From Bog-756 sp963703145 (GTDB lineage: Bacteria; Actinomycetota; Acidimicrobiia; Acidimicrobiales; RAAP-2), in NCBI GenBank assembly GCA_963703145.1, contig OY969793.1, positions 4,092,001 through 4,156,000 on the forward strand: 64,000 nucleotides of DNA, read 5' to 3'. Positions 7,886 to 15,319 of the stretch are shown piece by piece. A model generated the notes under the pieces. It did not search any database. It saw only the letters and a list, made by a program, of their open reading frames with translations, and was not told the origin of the DNA. The position numbers and the translations under genes are program-made. Positions within the stretch are counted from its first letter, which is position 1. Each line of letters begins with the position of its first letter.

Positions 7886-8932
7886 ATGCTGACCGATCTG
7901 CGCGCATCGTTCACCCTGGTAGGCACGCCGTACCTCGAGTACCACCCGGTGGTGGATCTCTCGAGCGGCCGCCTTCTCGGCATGGAGGCACTGGTCCGCT
8001 GGCAGCACCCCACCGAGGGCCGCATCGGCCCGGACAAACTGATCCCCCAGGCCGAGGCCAGCGGGGACATCGGCCCCTTGACACGGTGGATCCTCATGGA
8101 GGCCTGCGAGCAGGCCAATCGGTGGTCACCCAGTATCCAGCTCGGCGTGAACTGCACCGTGCAGCAGTTGCGTCGGGGCGAGGTGTCCAAGGCGGTGATC
8201 GAGGCCCTAGAGCAGACTGGCTTCCCGGGGGGTCAGCTGACCCTCGAGGTCACTGAGGACGCCATCATCGACCCGTCCGCCTCGGCCGATCTGCGGGTGC
8301 TCTCCCAACTCGGTGTCCAGCTGTCCGTCGACGACGTCGGTACCAACTGGTCCTCGTTCGAGCCCCTGAAGCGCAACTCCATCAGCACCCTCAAGATCGA
8401 CGGATCCTTCATCGTCGGACTCGAACACTCCGAGGGCATCAACCGGCTGGTGGTCGAGACGGTCATCCACATGGCTCACTCCCTTGGCATGTCGGCCATC
8501 TGTGAGAGCGTCGAGACGGCATCGCAGGTGAGCATCGTGCGGTCGTTCAGCGCCGATGCGGCCCAGGGCTTCTTCTTCGCCCAGCCCATGTCGAGCGAGG
8601 ATGCCGCCACCTTCGCCGGCGGACCCGAGGTCCCCCAGTTCTCCCTGACCCTGCCCAAGACGCTGGTCCGGGCCCACGCTGCCCCCGTCGGGCTCAGCAT
8701 CATGGACGTGGAGCTGCCCGGCGTCTCCGACGCCGTGGACGGCTCAGGCGCCGACGCCGCCGATGCCCCCGACCCCGATAGCGCCGAGGCGTTCGGCCGC
8801 GACGGGCAACCGCTGTCGTTCGAGGACGACTGCCTCAGGCACGGAGAATCGGTCAACGAGTCGTCCGCCGACCGGGGGATCACCGAGGATCCGCCCACCG
8901 GTGAGCCGGCTGCAGATTCCCTCGACGACTAG
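7886..8932 (+). CDS. EAL-domain protein, probable cyclic-di-GMP phosphodiesterase
   Basis: 348 residues: an EAL domain (about 10-240) and an acidic, low-complexity C-terminal tail (about 260-348) with no known fold. Metal and substrate residues are visible: E34 in MEALVRW, N89 in GVNCTV, E121 in LEVTED, D149-D150, K170 in LKIDGSF, E207 in CESVET and Q227 in QGFFFA. The set is complete enough to predict hydrolysis of c-di-GMP to pGpG. Loop 6, normally DDFGTGYSS, is DDVGTNWSS, and that loop couples dimerisation to activity in studied EAL proteins, so activity may be reduced or regulated. There is no GGDEF or membrane segment. It appears monocistronic. Confidence 0.85.
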   Translation: MLTDLRASFTLVGTPYLEYHPVVDLSSGRLLGMEALVRWQHPTEGRIGPDKLIPQAEASGDIGPLTRWILMEACEQANRWSPSIQLGVNCTVQQLRRGEVSKAVIEALEQTGFPGGQLTLEVTEDAIIDPSASADLRVLSQLGVQLSVDDVGTNWSSFEPLKRNSISTLKIDGSFIVGLEHSEGINRLVVETVIHMAHSLGMSAICESVETASQVSIVRSFSADAAQGFFFAQPMSSEDAATFAGGPEVPQFSLTLPKTLVRAHAAPVGLSIMDVELPGVSDAVDGSGADAADAPDPDSAEAFGRDGQPLSFEDDCLRHGESVNESSADRGITEDPPTGEPAADSLDD

Positions 8933-9008
8933 GCAGAATCAGCCGTTCTCGGGGTGTATCGGCACCTAGTGGGGGGTTCGCACCTCAAAATGCTGTATAC
9001 CTCTGGCC

Positions 9009-10226
9009 GTGAAACTTGCTGTCGTCAGAGAGTCGCGGCCCGGCGAGGACCGGGTGGCGATCGTGCCGGAAGTGGCGTCAAAGCTGGCCAAGACCGGCGT
9101 CGAGGTCGTGGTGGAGACCGGCGCCGGCGATGCGGCCCGATTCACCGATGAGGCGTTCGTAGCAGCAGGCGCCACCGTGGTGCCCGATGCCGCATCGGCG
9201 CTGGCCGGCGCGGCCATTGTCGCCCGGGTCCAGCCGCCGACGGCCGACGAGGTATCCCAGCTCCCCGAGGGCGTGTCGGTGATCAGCTTCCTGCAGCCGG
9301 TGGCAGCGGCCGAGACGGTCTCCGCCTTGGCCGCCAAGGGGGCGACGGTCTACAGCCTGGACCTCCTGCCGCGTATCAGTCGGGCCCAGTCCATGGATGC
9401 CCTGTCGTCGCAGGCAACCGTGTCGGGCTATCGGGCCGGGCTGTCAGCCGCCGAGCACCTGGCCAAGTTCTTCCCCATGTTCATGACGGCTGCGGGCACG
9501 GTTCCCCCGGCCAAGGTGCTGGTCATGGGAGCAGGCGTTGCCGGGCTCCAGGCCATCGCCACGGCGCGGCGCCTCGGGGCGGTGGTGCGGGCCTACGACG
9601 TCCGGGCCGCGGCCAAAGAAGAGGTGCAGAGTCTCGGGGCCAAGTTCGTCGAGCTGGATCTCGAGACCCAGGACGGCGCTGGTGGCTACGCCAAGGAGCA
9701 GTCGGCCGAGTACCTGGCCAAGCAACAGGAGCTGCTGGCCGCCGAGGTGGCGGCCTCCGACGTGGTCATCACCACCGCCCAGATCCCTGGTCGCAAGGCG
9801 CCGATCCTGGTGACGGCGGCGATGGTGGAGGGGATGTCCGAGGGATCGGTCATCGTGGACATGGCAGCCGACTCGGGTGGCAACTGCGAGCTGTCCGTGG
9901 CGGGACAGGACATCGTGGTCCACGGAGTCACCGTGGTGGGTCTGACCAATCCGCCGGCGTCCATGCCGACGCATGCCAGCTTCCTCTATGCCCGCAACAT
10001 CGCCAACTTCCTCGGGCTGCTGGTCAAAGACGGCGAGCTCGCGCCGGACTTCAACGACGAGATCGTGGCCGGCACCTGCGTGGTCCGCCAGGGCGCGGTC
10101 GTCCACCCGGCGACGGCCGAGGCGCTCGGGCTGGCCCTCCCGCCGGCCCCCGTGGCTGCGGACGCGGCCGGGGAGTCCGGACCCGACAGCGTAAGTGGCA
10201 CCGAAGCGAAGGAGACAGGGTCATGA
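9009..10226 (+). CDS. pntAA: NAD(P) transhydrogenase subunit alpha part 1 (NAD-binding)
   Basis: 405 residues. Alanine dehydrogenase/PntAA fold: N-terminal ESRPGEDRVAIVPEV, the conserved ISRAQSMDALSSQA, then the NAD-binding GAGVAGLQAIATARRLGAVV with AYDVR and the IPGRKAPILVT segment. Soluble domain I that binds NAD(H) and exchanges hydride with domain III of PntB, driven by proton translocation. The GTG start at 9009 gives the family N-terminus MKLAVVRES. In this lineage the alpha subunit is split in two; the stop overlaps pntAB by 4 bp. It supplies NADPH or rebalances the pyridine nucleotide pools. Confidence 0.95.
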   Translation: MKLAVVRESRPGEDRVAIVPEVASKLAKTGVEVVVETGAGDAARFTDEAFVAAGATVVPDAASALAGAAIVARVQPPTADEVSQLPEGVSVISFLQPVAAAETVSALAAKGATVYSLDLLPRISRAQSMDALSSQATVSGYRAGLSAAEHLAKFFPMFMTAAGTVPPAKVLVMGAGVAGLQAIATARRLGAVVRAYDVRAAAKEEVQSLGAKFVELDLETQDGAGGYAKEQSAEYLAKQQELLAAEVAASDVVITTAQIPGRKAPILVTAAMVEGMSEGSVIVDMAADSGGNCELSVAGQDIVVHGVTVVGLTNPPASMPTHASFLYARNIANFLGLLVKDGELAPDFNDEIVAGTCVVRQGAVVHPATAEALGLALPPAPVAADAAGESGPDSVSGTEAKETGS

Positions 10227-10594
10227 GCACCGGCATCCTCGAGTACCTGACTGTCTTCGTGCTGGCTGGTTTCGTCGGCATCGAGGTCATCAACGCGGTG
10301 CCGAGCATCCTGCACACCCCGCTCATGTCGGGGAGCAACGCCATCCACGGCATCGTCCTGGTTGGCACCATCCTGATCATGGGTGAGGCCCACGGGGCGG
10401 TGCAGATCACCCTGGCATTCCTGGCCGTGCTGCTGGCCACGCTCAACATCGTCGGCGGCTTCGTGGTCACCGACCGCATGCTCGAGATGTTCAAGCCCAA
10501 GCCGTCGGACCGCCCGGCCAGGTCGGCGGACAGTGCCGTCGGCGATCAGGCGGCCGACCACGCCGGGGACGACGCTGCGGGCGGTGCCAAATGA
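10223..10594 (+). CDS. pntAB: NAD(P) transhydrogenase subunit alpha part 2 (membrane)
   Basis: 123 residues with three hydrophobic segments (about 9-27, 36-58 and 62-82), typical of the small membrane subunit of split transhydrogenases. It begins LEYLTVFVLAGFVGIEVINAVPSILHTPLMSGSNAIHG, the family hallmark in which VP and HTPLMSG are conserved. It forms part of the proton channel domain II with PntB. The hydrophilic tail of about 35 residues is lineage-variable. ATGA overlaps at both ends show translational coupling in pntAA-pntAB-pntB. Confidence 0.93.
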   Translation: MSTGILEYLTVFVLAGFVGIEVINAVPSILHTPLMSGSNAIHGIVLVGTILIMGEAHGAVQITLAFLAVLLATLNIVGGFVVTDRMLEMFKPKPSDRPARSADSAVGDQAADHAGDDAAGGAK

Positions 10595-11991
10595 GCCTCG
10601 ACACTGCCATCGATCTGGTCTACCTGCTGGCGGCCGTCGGCTTCATCCTGGCCCTCAAGGGGCTGAGCTCACCCAAGCAGGCTCGCAACGGCAACCTGCT
10701 GGGCGCGGCCGCCGCGGCGGTGGCTGTCGGGTTCACCTTCGCCTATCCCGAGGTGCGAGCCCACACCCTCAATCTGGTGCTGACGCTGGTGGCCATGGCC
10801 ATCGGTGCCGTCATCGCCGTTCCGGCGGCCCGCAGGGTGAAGATGACCGCGATGCCCCAGATGGTGGCCATTTTCAACGGCGTGGGCGGCGGTGCCGCCG
10901 CGCTGATCTCGATCGTCGTGTTCCTCATCGAAGCCCCGGCCAAGCCGGCCGTGTACCGGATCGGCGAGGTGCTGTTCGGTGTGCTCGTCGGCTGCGTGTC
11001 CTTCGCCGGCAGCGCCATCGCCTTCGCCAAACTGCAGGAGCTGATGACCGGCCGACCGGTGACCTACCCGGCCCAGCAGGTGATCAATGCCATCGTGGCC
11101 GTGGCCATCGTGTCACTGGCCATCGGCACCCTGGTGACGGGGAGCGTCCCGTTGCTGGTCGCAACGGCCCTGCTCTCCCTGGCGCTCGGCGTCATCTTCG
11201 TCCTGCCCATCGGCGGCGCCGACGTCCCCGTGCTGATCTCGCTCCTCAACTCGTTCACCGGCCTCGCCGTCGCCGCTTCGGGCTTCACCCTGAACAACAA
11301 CCTGCTGATCATCGCCGGCACCCTGGTTGGTGCATCGGGCATCTTGCTCACCCGGATGATGAGCAAGGCCATGGGCCGTTCGCTGGCCAACGTGCTGTTC
11401 AGCGCGTTCGGCTCGGTGGTCACCGCTGCGGGTGGTGCGGACGGCACCGGTGAGACCCGGACCGTCCGGTCCGGCACACCCGAGGACATCGGGGTGTTGC
11501 TGGCCTATGCCCGCAAGGTGGTCATCATCCCCGGATACGGGCTGGCGGTGGCCCAGGCCCAGCACACGGCTCGCGAGCTCGCCGACCTCCTCATGGAACG
11601 GGGGGTCGAGGTGTTCTACGCCATCCATCCCGTCGCCGGGCGGATGCCGGGCCACATGAACGTGCTGCTGGCCGAGGCCAACGTCCCCTACGACGAGCTG
11701 AAAGAGATGGACGAGGCCAACCCCGAGATGGCCACCGCCGACGTCGCCCTCGTAGTTGGCGCCAACGACACGGTCAATCCGGCGGCGAAGAACACCCCGG
11801 GAAGCCCCATCTTCGGGATGCCCATCATCAACGCCGACGAGGCCGAGAACATCGTGTTCCTCAAGCGCTCGATGCGCCCGGGCTTCGCCGGCATCGACAA
11901 CGACCTGCTCTTCGACGACAAGACGACTTTGCTCTTCGGTGACGCCAAGGACACGCTCACGAAGTTGGTGGCGGCGGTCAAGAGCGCCTGA
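10591..11991 (+). CDS. pntB: NAD(P) transhydrogenase subunit beta
   Basis: 466 residues. The N-terminal two-thirds is membrane domain II with about nine helices; the motif KMTAMPQMVAIFNGVGGGAAA is diagnostic. The C-terminal domain III (from about residue 290) binds NADP(H): VVIIPGYGLAVAQAQ, HPVAGRMPGHMNVLLAE, VVGANDTVNPAA and KRSMRPGFAGIDNDLLF are all present. Complete and of normal length. Last gene of the pnt operon; a GC hairpin follows 4 bp after the stop. Confidence 0.95.
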   Translation: MSLDTAIDLVYLLAAVGFILALKGLSSPKQARNGNLLGAAAAAVAVGFTFAYPEVRAHTLNLVLTLVAMAIGAVIAVPAARRVKMTAMPQMVAIFNGVGGGAAALISIVVFLIEAPAKPAVYRIGEVLFGVLVGCVSFAGSAIAFAKLQELMTGRPVTYPAQQVINAIVAVAIVSLAIGTLVTGSVPLLVATALLSLALGVIFVLPIGGADVPVLISLLNSFTGLAVAASGFTLNNNLLIIAGTLVGASGILLTRMMSKAMGRSLANVLFSAFGSVVTAAGGADGTGETRTVRSGTPEDIGVLLAYARKVVIIPGYGLAVAQAQHTARELADLLMERGVEVFYAIHPVAGRMPGHMNVLLAEANVPYDELKEMDEANPEMATADVALVVGANDTVNPAAKNTPGSPIFGMPIINADEAENIVFLKRSMRPGFAGIDNDLLFDDKTTLLFGDAKDTLTKLVAAVKSA

Positions 11992-11995
11992 GGGC

Positions 11996-12014
11996 GGCCG
12001 GCACGGAGCCGGCC
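11996..12014 (+). terminator. GC stem-loop after pntB
   Basis: Perfect 7-bp stem GGCCGGC/GCCGGCC with a five-base loop, four bases after the pntB stop and with no U-run, as expected for an actinobacterial terminator. Confidence 0.5.
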
Positions 12015-12227
12015 AGAGGGGAGCAGGGCGCCCCCGCCGATCCGTGCTGAACCGGTGATCGTGCCTGCGTGCAGCGCCAATTGCTTCGCCTGGTGGGGTC
12101 GATGCCACTCTTCGTGGAGCCCTTTGCATTTGGGTCAGCGCTCACTTAGCTTCCTCGCTACAGAGAGGGCTCGATCGGTGGGACCAGTCGCGGTCAGGGG
12201 CTGGCGACCGGGCCGTAGGGGAGCGAG

Positions 12228-13925
12228 ATGGTCGCCTGGCGATCGAAGGTGAACGGGACCGTCCGTGCGGTGGCAATGGTCGCTGTGCTCGTGTCGGCGG
12301 TCACCGGGCTGTCGCTGTCGGGCGCCGTTCCCGCCGGGGCGGCCGGCCCGCCGGTAGTGCGGTCCCTGGCGCCCTCGTCGGGCTCGGGCGCCGGTGGCAC
12401 CATCGTGGTGATTTCGGGCATCCGGTTCGCCAACCCGGTCACCTCGGTTCAGTTCGGTGGCGCCGCCGTATTCTTCGCCCGACTGTCGGGCCAGTCCATC
12501 GAGGCGCTGGCCCCCTCCCACGCCGCTGGTGCGGTGGACGTCACGGTCACCGACGGTGCGGGAACCAGTGTCGCCAACCCGGGCGACGTGTTCACGTTCC
12601 AGCCCAGCACGCCACCTCCGGTGGGGCCGGCGATCACCGCTGTGAGCCCGTCGTCCGGACTCGTGCTCGGTGGCACGAGGGTGACCATCGACGGCTCCGG
12701 CCTGTCCGGTGCCACCGCTGTCCTGTTCGGGTCCACTCCCGCCGTCATCACCTCCAACACATCGACCTTCGTCACGGTCGACACACCGGCCGAGGCGGCC
12801 GGCACCGTGGACATCACCGTCACCACGCCGACCGGGACCACTCCGTTGACACCGGCAGACCGTTTCAGCTTCCTCGCCACCGTGCCCGCCGCTCCGCTCA
12901 ACGTCGTGGCCGTGACCCAGGGGTCCTCGAGCGCGGTGGTGTCCTGGACGCCACCCGATGACGGTGGCTCGCCCATCGTGAGCAACGCCATCACCACCTA
13001 CGAGGGCACCACGCCGGTCGGGGTCACCACGGTCGGTCCCGTCGACAGCGCGGTGGTATCCAGATTGGCCATCGGTACCGCCTACCGATTCTCGGTGACG
13101 GCGGCCAATGCCGTCGGGCCGGGACCGGAGTCCCACAAGTCGGTGTCGCTCGTTGCGGCCAGCCTCCCCTTCGGTGCCCCCGCCGGGTACCGGCTGGTCA
13201 CCTCGGCCGGAGCCGTGCTCACCGACGGGGGGGAGTCGACACTGGGGTCGGCGTCCTCACTGGCTCTTAGCCATCCGATCGTGGGGGAGGCGTCCACCCC
13301 CGACGGCCTGGGCTACTGGCTGGTGGCCTCCGACGGTGGCGTGTTCGCCTTCGGCGACGCCCGTTTCTACGGCTCGATGGGCGGCCACCGCCTCAACGCG
13401 CCGATCGTCGGCATGGCTGTGGCCCCCAAAGGTCAGGGCTACTGGCTCGTGGCCTCCGACGGTGGCGTGTTTACCTTCGGCGACGCGCTGTTCCACGGCT
13501 CCACCGGCGGGACGCGGCTGAATGCGCCGATCGTGGGTATGGCCAGGGACGTACGCGACGGCGGCTACTGGCTGGTGGCCCGCGACGGCGGGATCTTCTC
13601 GTTCGGCGGGGCCACCTTCGACGGCTCGACCGGTGGACATCTGCTCAACGCTCCCATCATCGGGATGGCAGTCGACGCGGCCAGCAACGGGTACTGGTTG
13701 GTGGCCCGTGACGGCGGGGTGTTCTCCTTCGGCGGGGCCGCCTTCCACGGCTCGACCGGCGGCTTGCACCTGCGAGCGCCCATCGTGGCTGTCGCCGCCG
13801 ACCCGGACACCGACGGCTACTGGCTGGCCGCATCCGACGGCGGCGTCTTCGCATTCGACGCGCCGTTCGAGGGGTCACAGGCCGGCAAGCCGTTGGCGGC
13901 ACCGGTCGTCGGCATCGACTCGTAG
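12228..13925 (+). CDS. Secreted IPT/TIG and fibronectin-III protein with C-terminal GYWLVASDGG repeats
   Basis: 565 residues. A basic start and hydrophobic stretch (about 14-33, ending AVPAGAAG) form a signal peptide, so the protein is exported. Two IPT/TIG immunoglobulin-like domains follow (about 36-125 and 128-222; SLAPSSGSGAGGTIVVISG and VSPSSGLVLGGTRVTIDGSG), then one fibronectin type III domain (about 224-315; AVVSWTPPDDGGSPI). The C-terminal 246 residues are six 42-residue repeats that look like a small beta-propeller, each with GYWLVASDGG and APIVGMA. There is no anchor or catalytic motif; surface adhesion or polymer binding is the likely role. It stands alone between pntB and the convergent PIN-TRAM gene. 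Confidence 0.85.
   Translation: MVAWRSKVNGTVRAVAMVAVLVSAVTGLSLSGAVPAGAAGPPVVRSLAPSSGSGAGGTIVVISGIRFANPVTSVQFGGAAVFFARLSGQSIEALAPSHAAGAVDVTVTDGAGTSVANPGDVFTFQPSTPPPVGPAITAVSPSSGLVLGGTRVTIDGSGLSGATAVLFGSTPAVITSNTSTFVTVDTPAEAAGTVDITVTTPTGTTPLTPADRFSFLATVPAAPLNVVAVTQGSSSAVVSWTPPDDGGSPIVSNAITTYEGTTPVGVTTVGPVDSAVVSRLAIGTAYRFSVTAANAVGPGPESHKSVSLVAASLPFGAPAGYRLVTSAGAVLTDGGESTLGSASSLALSHPIVGEASTPDGLGYWLVASDGGVFAFGDARFYGSMGGHRLNAPIVGMAVAPKGQGYWLVASDGGVFTFGDALFHGSTGGTRLNAPIVGMARDVRDGGYWLVARDGGIFSFGGATFDGSTGGHLLNAPIIGMAVDAASNGYWLVARDGGVFSFGGAAFHGSTGGLHLRAPIVAVAADPDTDGYWLAASDGGVFAFDAPFEGSQAGKPLAAPVVGIDS
13185..13922 (+). repeat. Six tandem 126-bp coding repeats (42 aa)
   Basis: Units begin at 13185, 13311, 13437, 13563, 13689 and 13815; the last is 36 codons. 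Units 2-5 share GYWLVA-DGG, F-FG, GS-GG and APIVGMA at protein level; unit 1 is strongly diverged (GYRLVTSAGA). The constant spacing of exactly 42 codons points to repeated in-frame duplication. Confidence 0.9.
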
Positions 13926-13955
13926 CGGTCGGCGCGCACGAGCGGCGGACGCCCC

Positions 13956-15038
13956 TCAGGAGAGATTGCTCAGCTCGCCCTGGTTCCGCACCCTGCCGCG
14001 GTCCTCGGCCAGCTTGGCGAACACCATGATCCCCTGGCTGGTGGGCCGGGTGGAGAGCACGGTGACCCCGACGGCCCCGGTCCCGATCAGGTGGATGGCG
14101 TCGCTGACCACCACCATGTCGCCGTCGGACAGGTAGCCGACCGCCTGGCGGGGTTGGCGACCCTCTTTGATGAGCTCGATGACAAGGTGTTCACCGGGCA
14201 GGTGGTCGGGTGCCAGCCCGTGGGCCACCTCGCGGAGGTCGACGGCGATCAGCTCCCACCGGTCGGCCAGTTCCATCACCGCCGACGAGCACGTCCCCAC
14301 CCGCAACCCGGTGCGCCGGGCCACGGTCAGCAGCTTGCTGTCGAGGTCGTCCACCTCGGGCACCTCGTCGGGTCCGATGTGGATGGGCACGTTCATCTCC
14401 CGGAGCGCCTCGATGGTCTCGAGGCCGCGCCGGGCGCGCCGAGAGCTCACCGGGTCGGGTGTCTCGGCCAGGGAGCGGAGGTGGTCGATGACGAACTGAG
14501 GGACCACCAGTCCGCCCGGCAGGAGTCCGCTGCGACCGAGGATCAAGAGCAGCCGGTCCATCACCGCCGAGCTGTCGACCAAGAGGGCATCGCCCTTGCG
14601 ATCGTCGGATCGGGGGGACACGATCCGCGACAGTCCGGCTGCCTCCAGGATCTGGCGTCCCTTGACCGAGCCGATCCTCCAGCCCAGGGAGGCCAGGATC
14701 CAGACCAGGCCCGCGGTGACCAGCACCGTGACCCCGGATCGGACGACGACCAGCAGCGGCAGCCCGACCACCATGCCGAGCAGCATGCCCGAGGTGGAGA
14801 TGATCGACGAGGCGAAGATCTCGCCCGGGGGGGTGTTGCGCAGGAGGAAGACGGCCTTTTGGAGGCCCTTGTCCAGCAGCCGACCGGCCACGCCACCGAG
14901 GACGTAGCTGATCGCCGCCCCGAAGAGCATGCCGATCAGGGCACCGTGGGGACCACCAGCCGTCGACTGGCCGATCTCGTAGCCGGCCACCGAGCCGGCC
15001 AACACGAAGAGGAGGCGAAAGCCTTCGACGAAGAGCAC
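13956..15038 (-). CDS. PIN-TRAM domain integral membrane protein (YacL-like)
   Basis: 360 residues. About four membrane helices (residues 5-22, 33-52, 75-97, 101-121) precede a PIN nuclease-like domain (about 150-265) and a TRAM RNA-binding domain (about 272-355; GEHLVIELIKEGRQPRQAVGYL, then GTGAVGVTVLSTRPTSQGIMVFAK). PIN residues Asp155 (LLVDSSAVMD), Asp185 and Asp233 are present. The TND motif of YacL-type proteins is replaced by GTCSS at about 248-252, removing one metal ligand. The family is thought to act on RNA at the membrane, but its substrate is not established. It is divergent from the GH18 gene. Confidence 0.85.
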   Translation of the reverse strand: MLFVEGFRLLFVLAGSVAGYEIGQSTAGGPHGALIGMLFGAAISYVLGGVAGRLLDKGLQKAVFLLRNTPPGEIFASSIISTSGMLLGMVVGLPLLVVVRSGVTVLVTAGLVWILASLGWRIGSVKGRQILEAAGLSRIVSPRSDDRKGDALLVDSSAVMDRLLLILGRSGLLPGGLVVPQFVIDHLRSLAETPDPVSSRRARRGLETIEALREMNVPIHIGPDEVPEVDDLDSKLLTVARRTGLRVGTCSSAVMELADRWELIAVDLREVAHGLAPDHLPGEHLVIELIKEGRQPRQAVGYLSDGDMVVVSDAIHLIGTGAVGVTVLSTRPTSQGIMVFAKLAEDRGRVRNQGELSNLS

Positions 15039-15156
15039 GGTCTCAGTGCCCTGCCCGGACGGTGACGCTTAGGTAGTTCATCGACAGCCCACTTCGGTTT
15101 TCGCCCCGGAACATCGGTCCGCCTCTCTCTTTGTCGGAACGGTGGCGGAGATCTTT

Positions 15157-15168
15157 AGGCAATTGCCT
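15157..15168. promoter_or_regulatory. Palindrome in the PIN-TRAM/GH18 divergent region
   Basis: AGGCAATTGCCT is a perfect 12-bp palindrome; a further CAGGCAAT half-copy lies at 15211-15218, flanked by the inverted pair TGGACA (15198) and TGTCCA (15218). The 281-bp divergent region (15039-15319) is less GC-rich than its surroundings and holds no gene, so these dyads are candidate operator sites for either neighbour. Confidence 0.4.
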
Positions 15169-15319
15169 GGTGGATTCGTCGGGGCATGGTCTACATTGGA
15201 CAGATCTGCCCAGGCAATGTCCATGTCAATGACACAAACGTGCAGAAAGTGGAACTCTCACACCCCTAGGCGGTAGGTCGTCATCCAGGCCTGCTGCTCT
15301 GCGAAGAGAACCTCACCCC

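Noticed and set aside
13185..13922. Possible CRISPR or noncoding repeat array
   Set aside because: Units are 126 bp, contiguous without spacers, and translate to a conserved 42-residue protein repeat.
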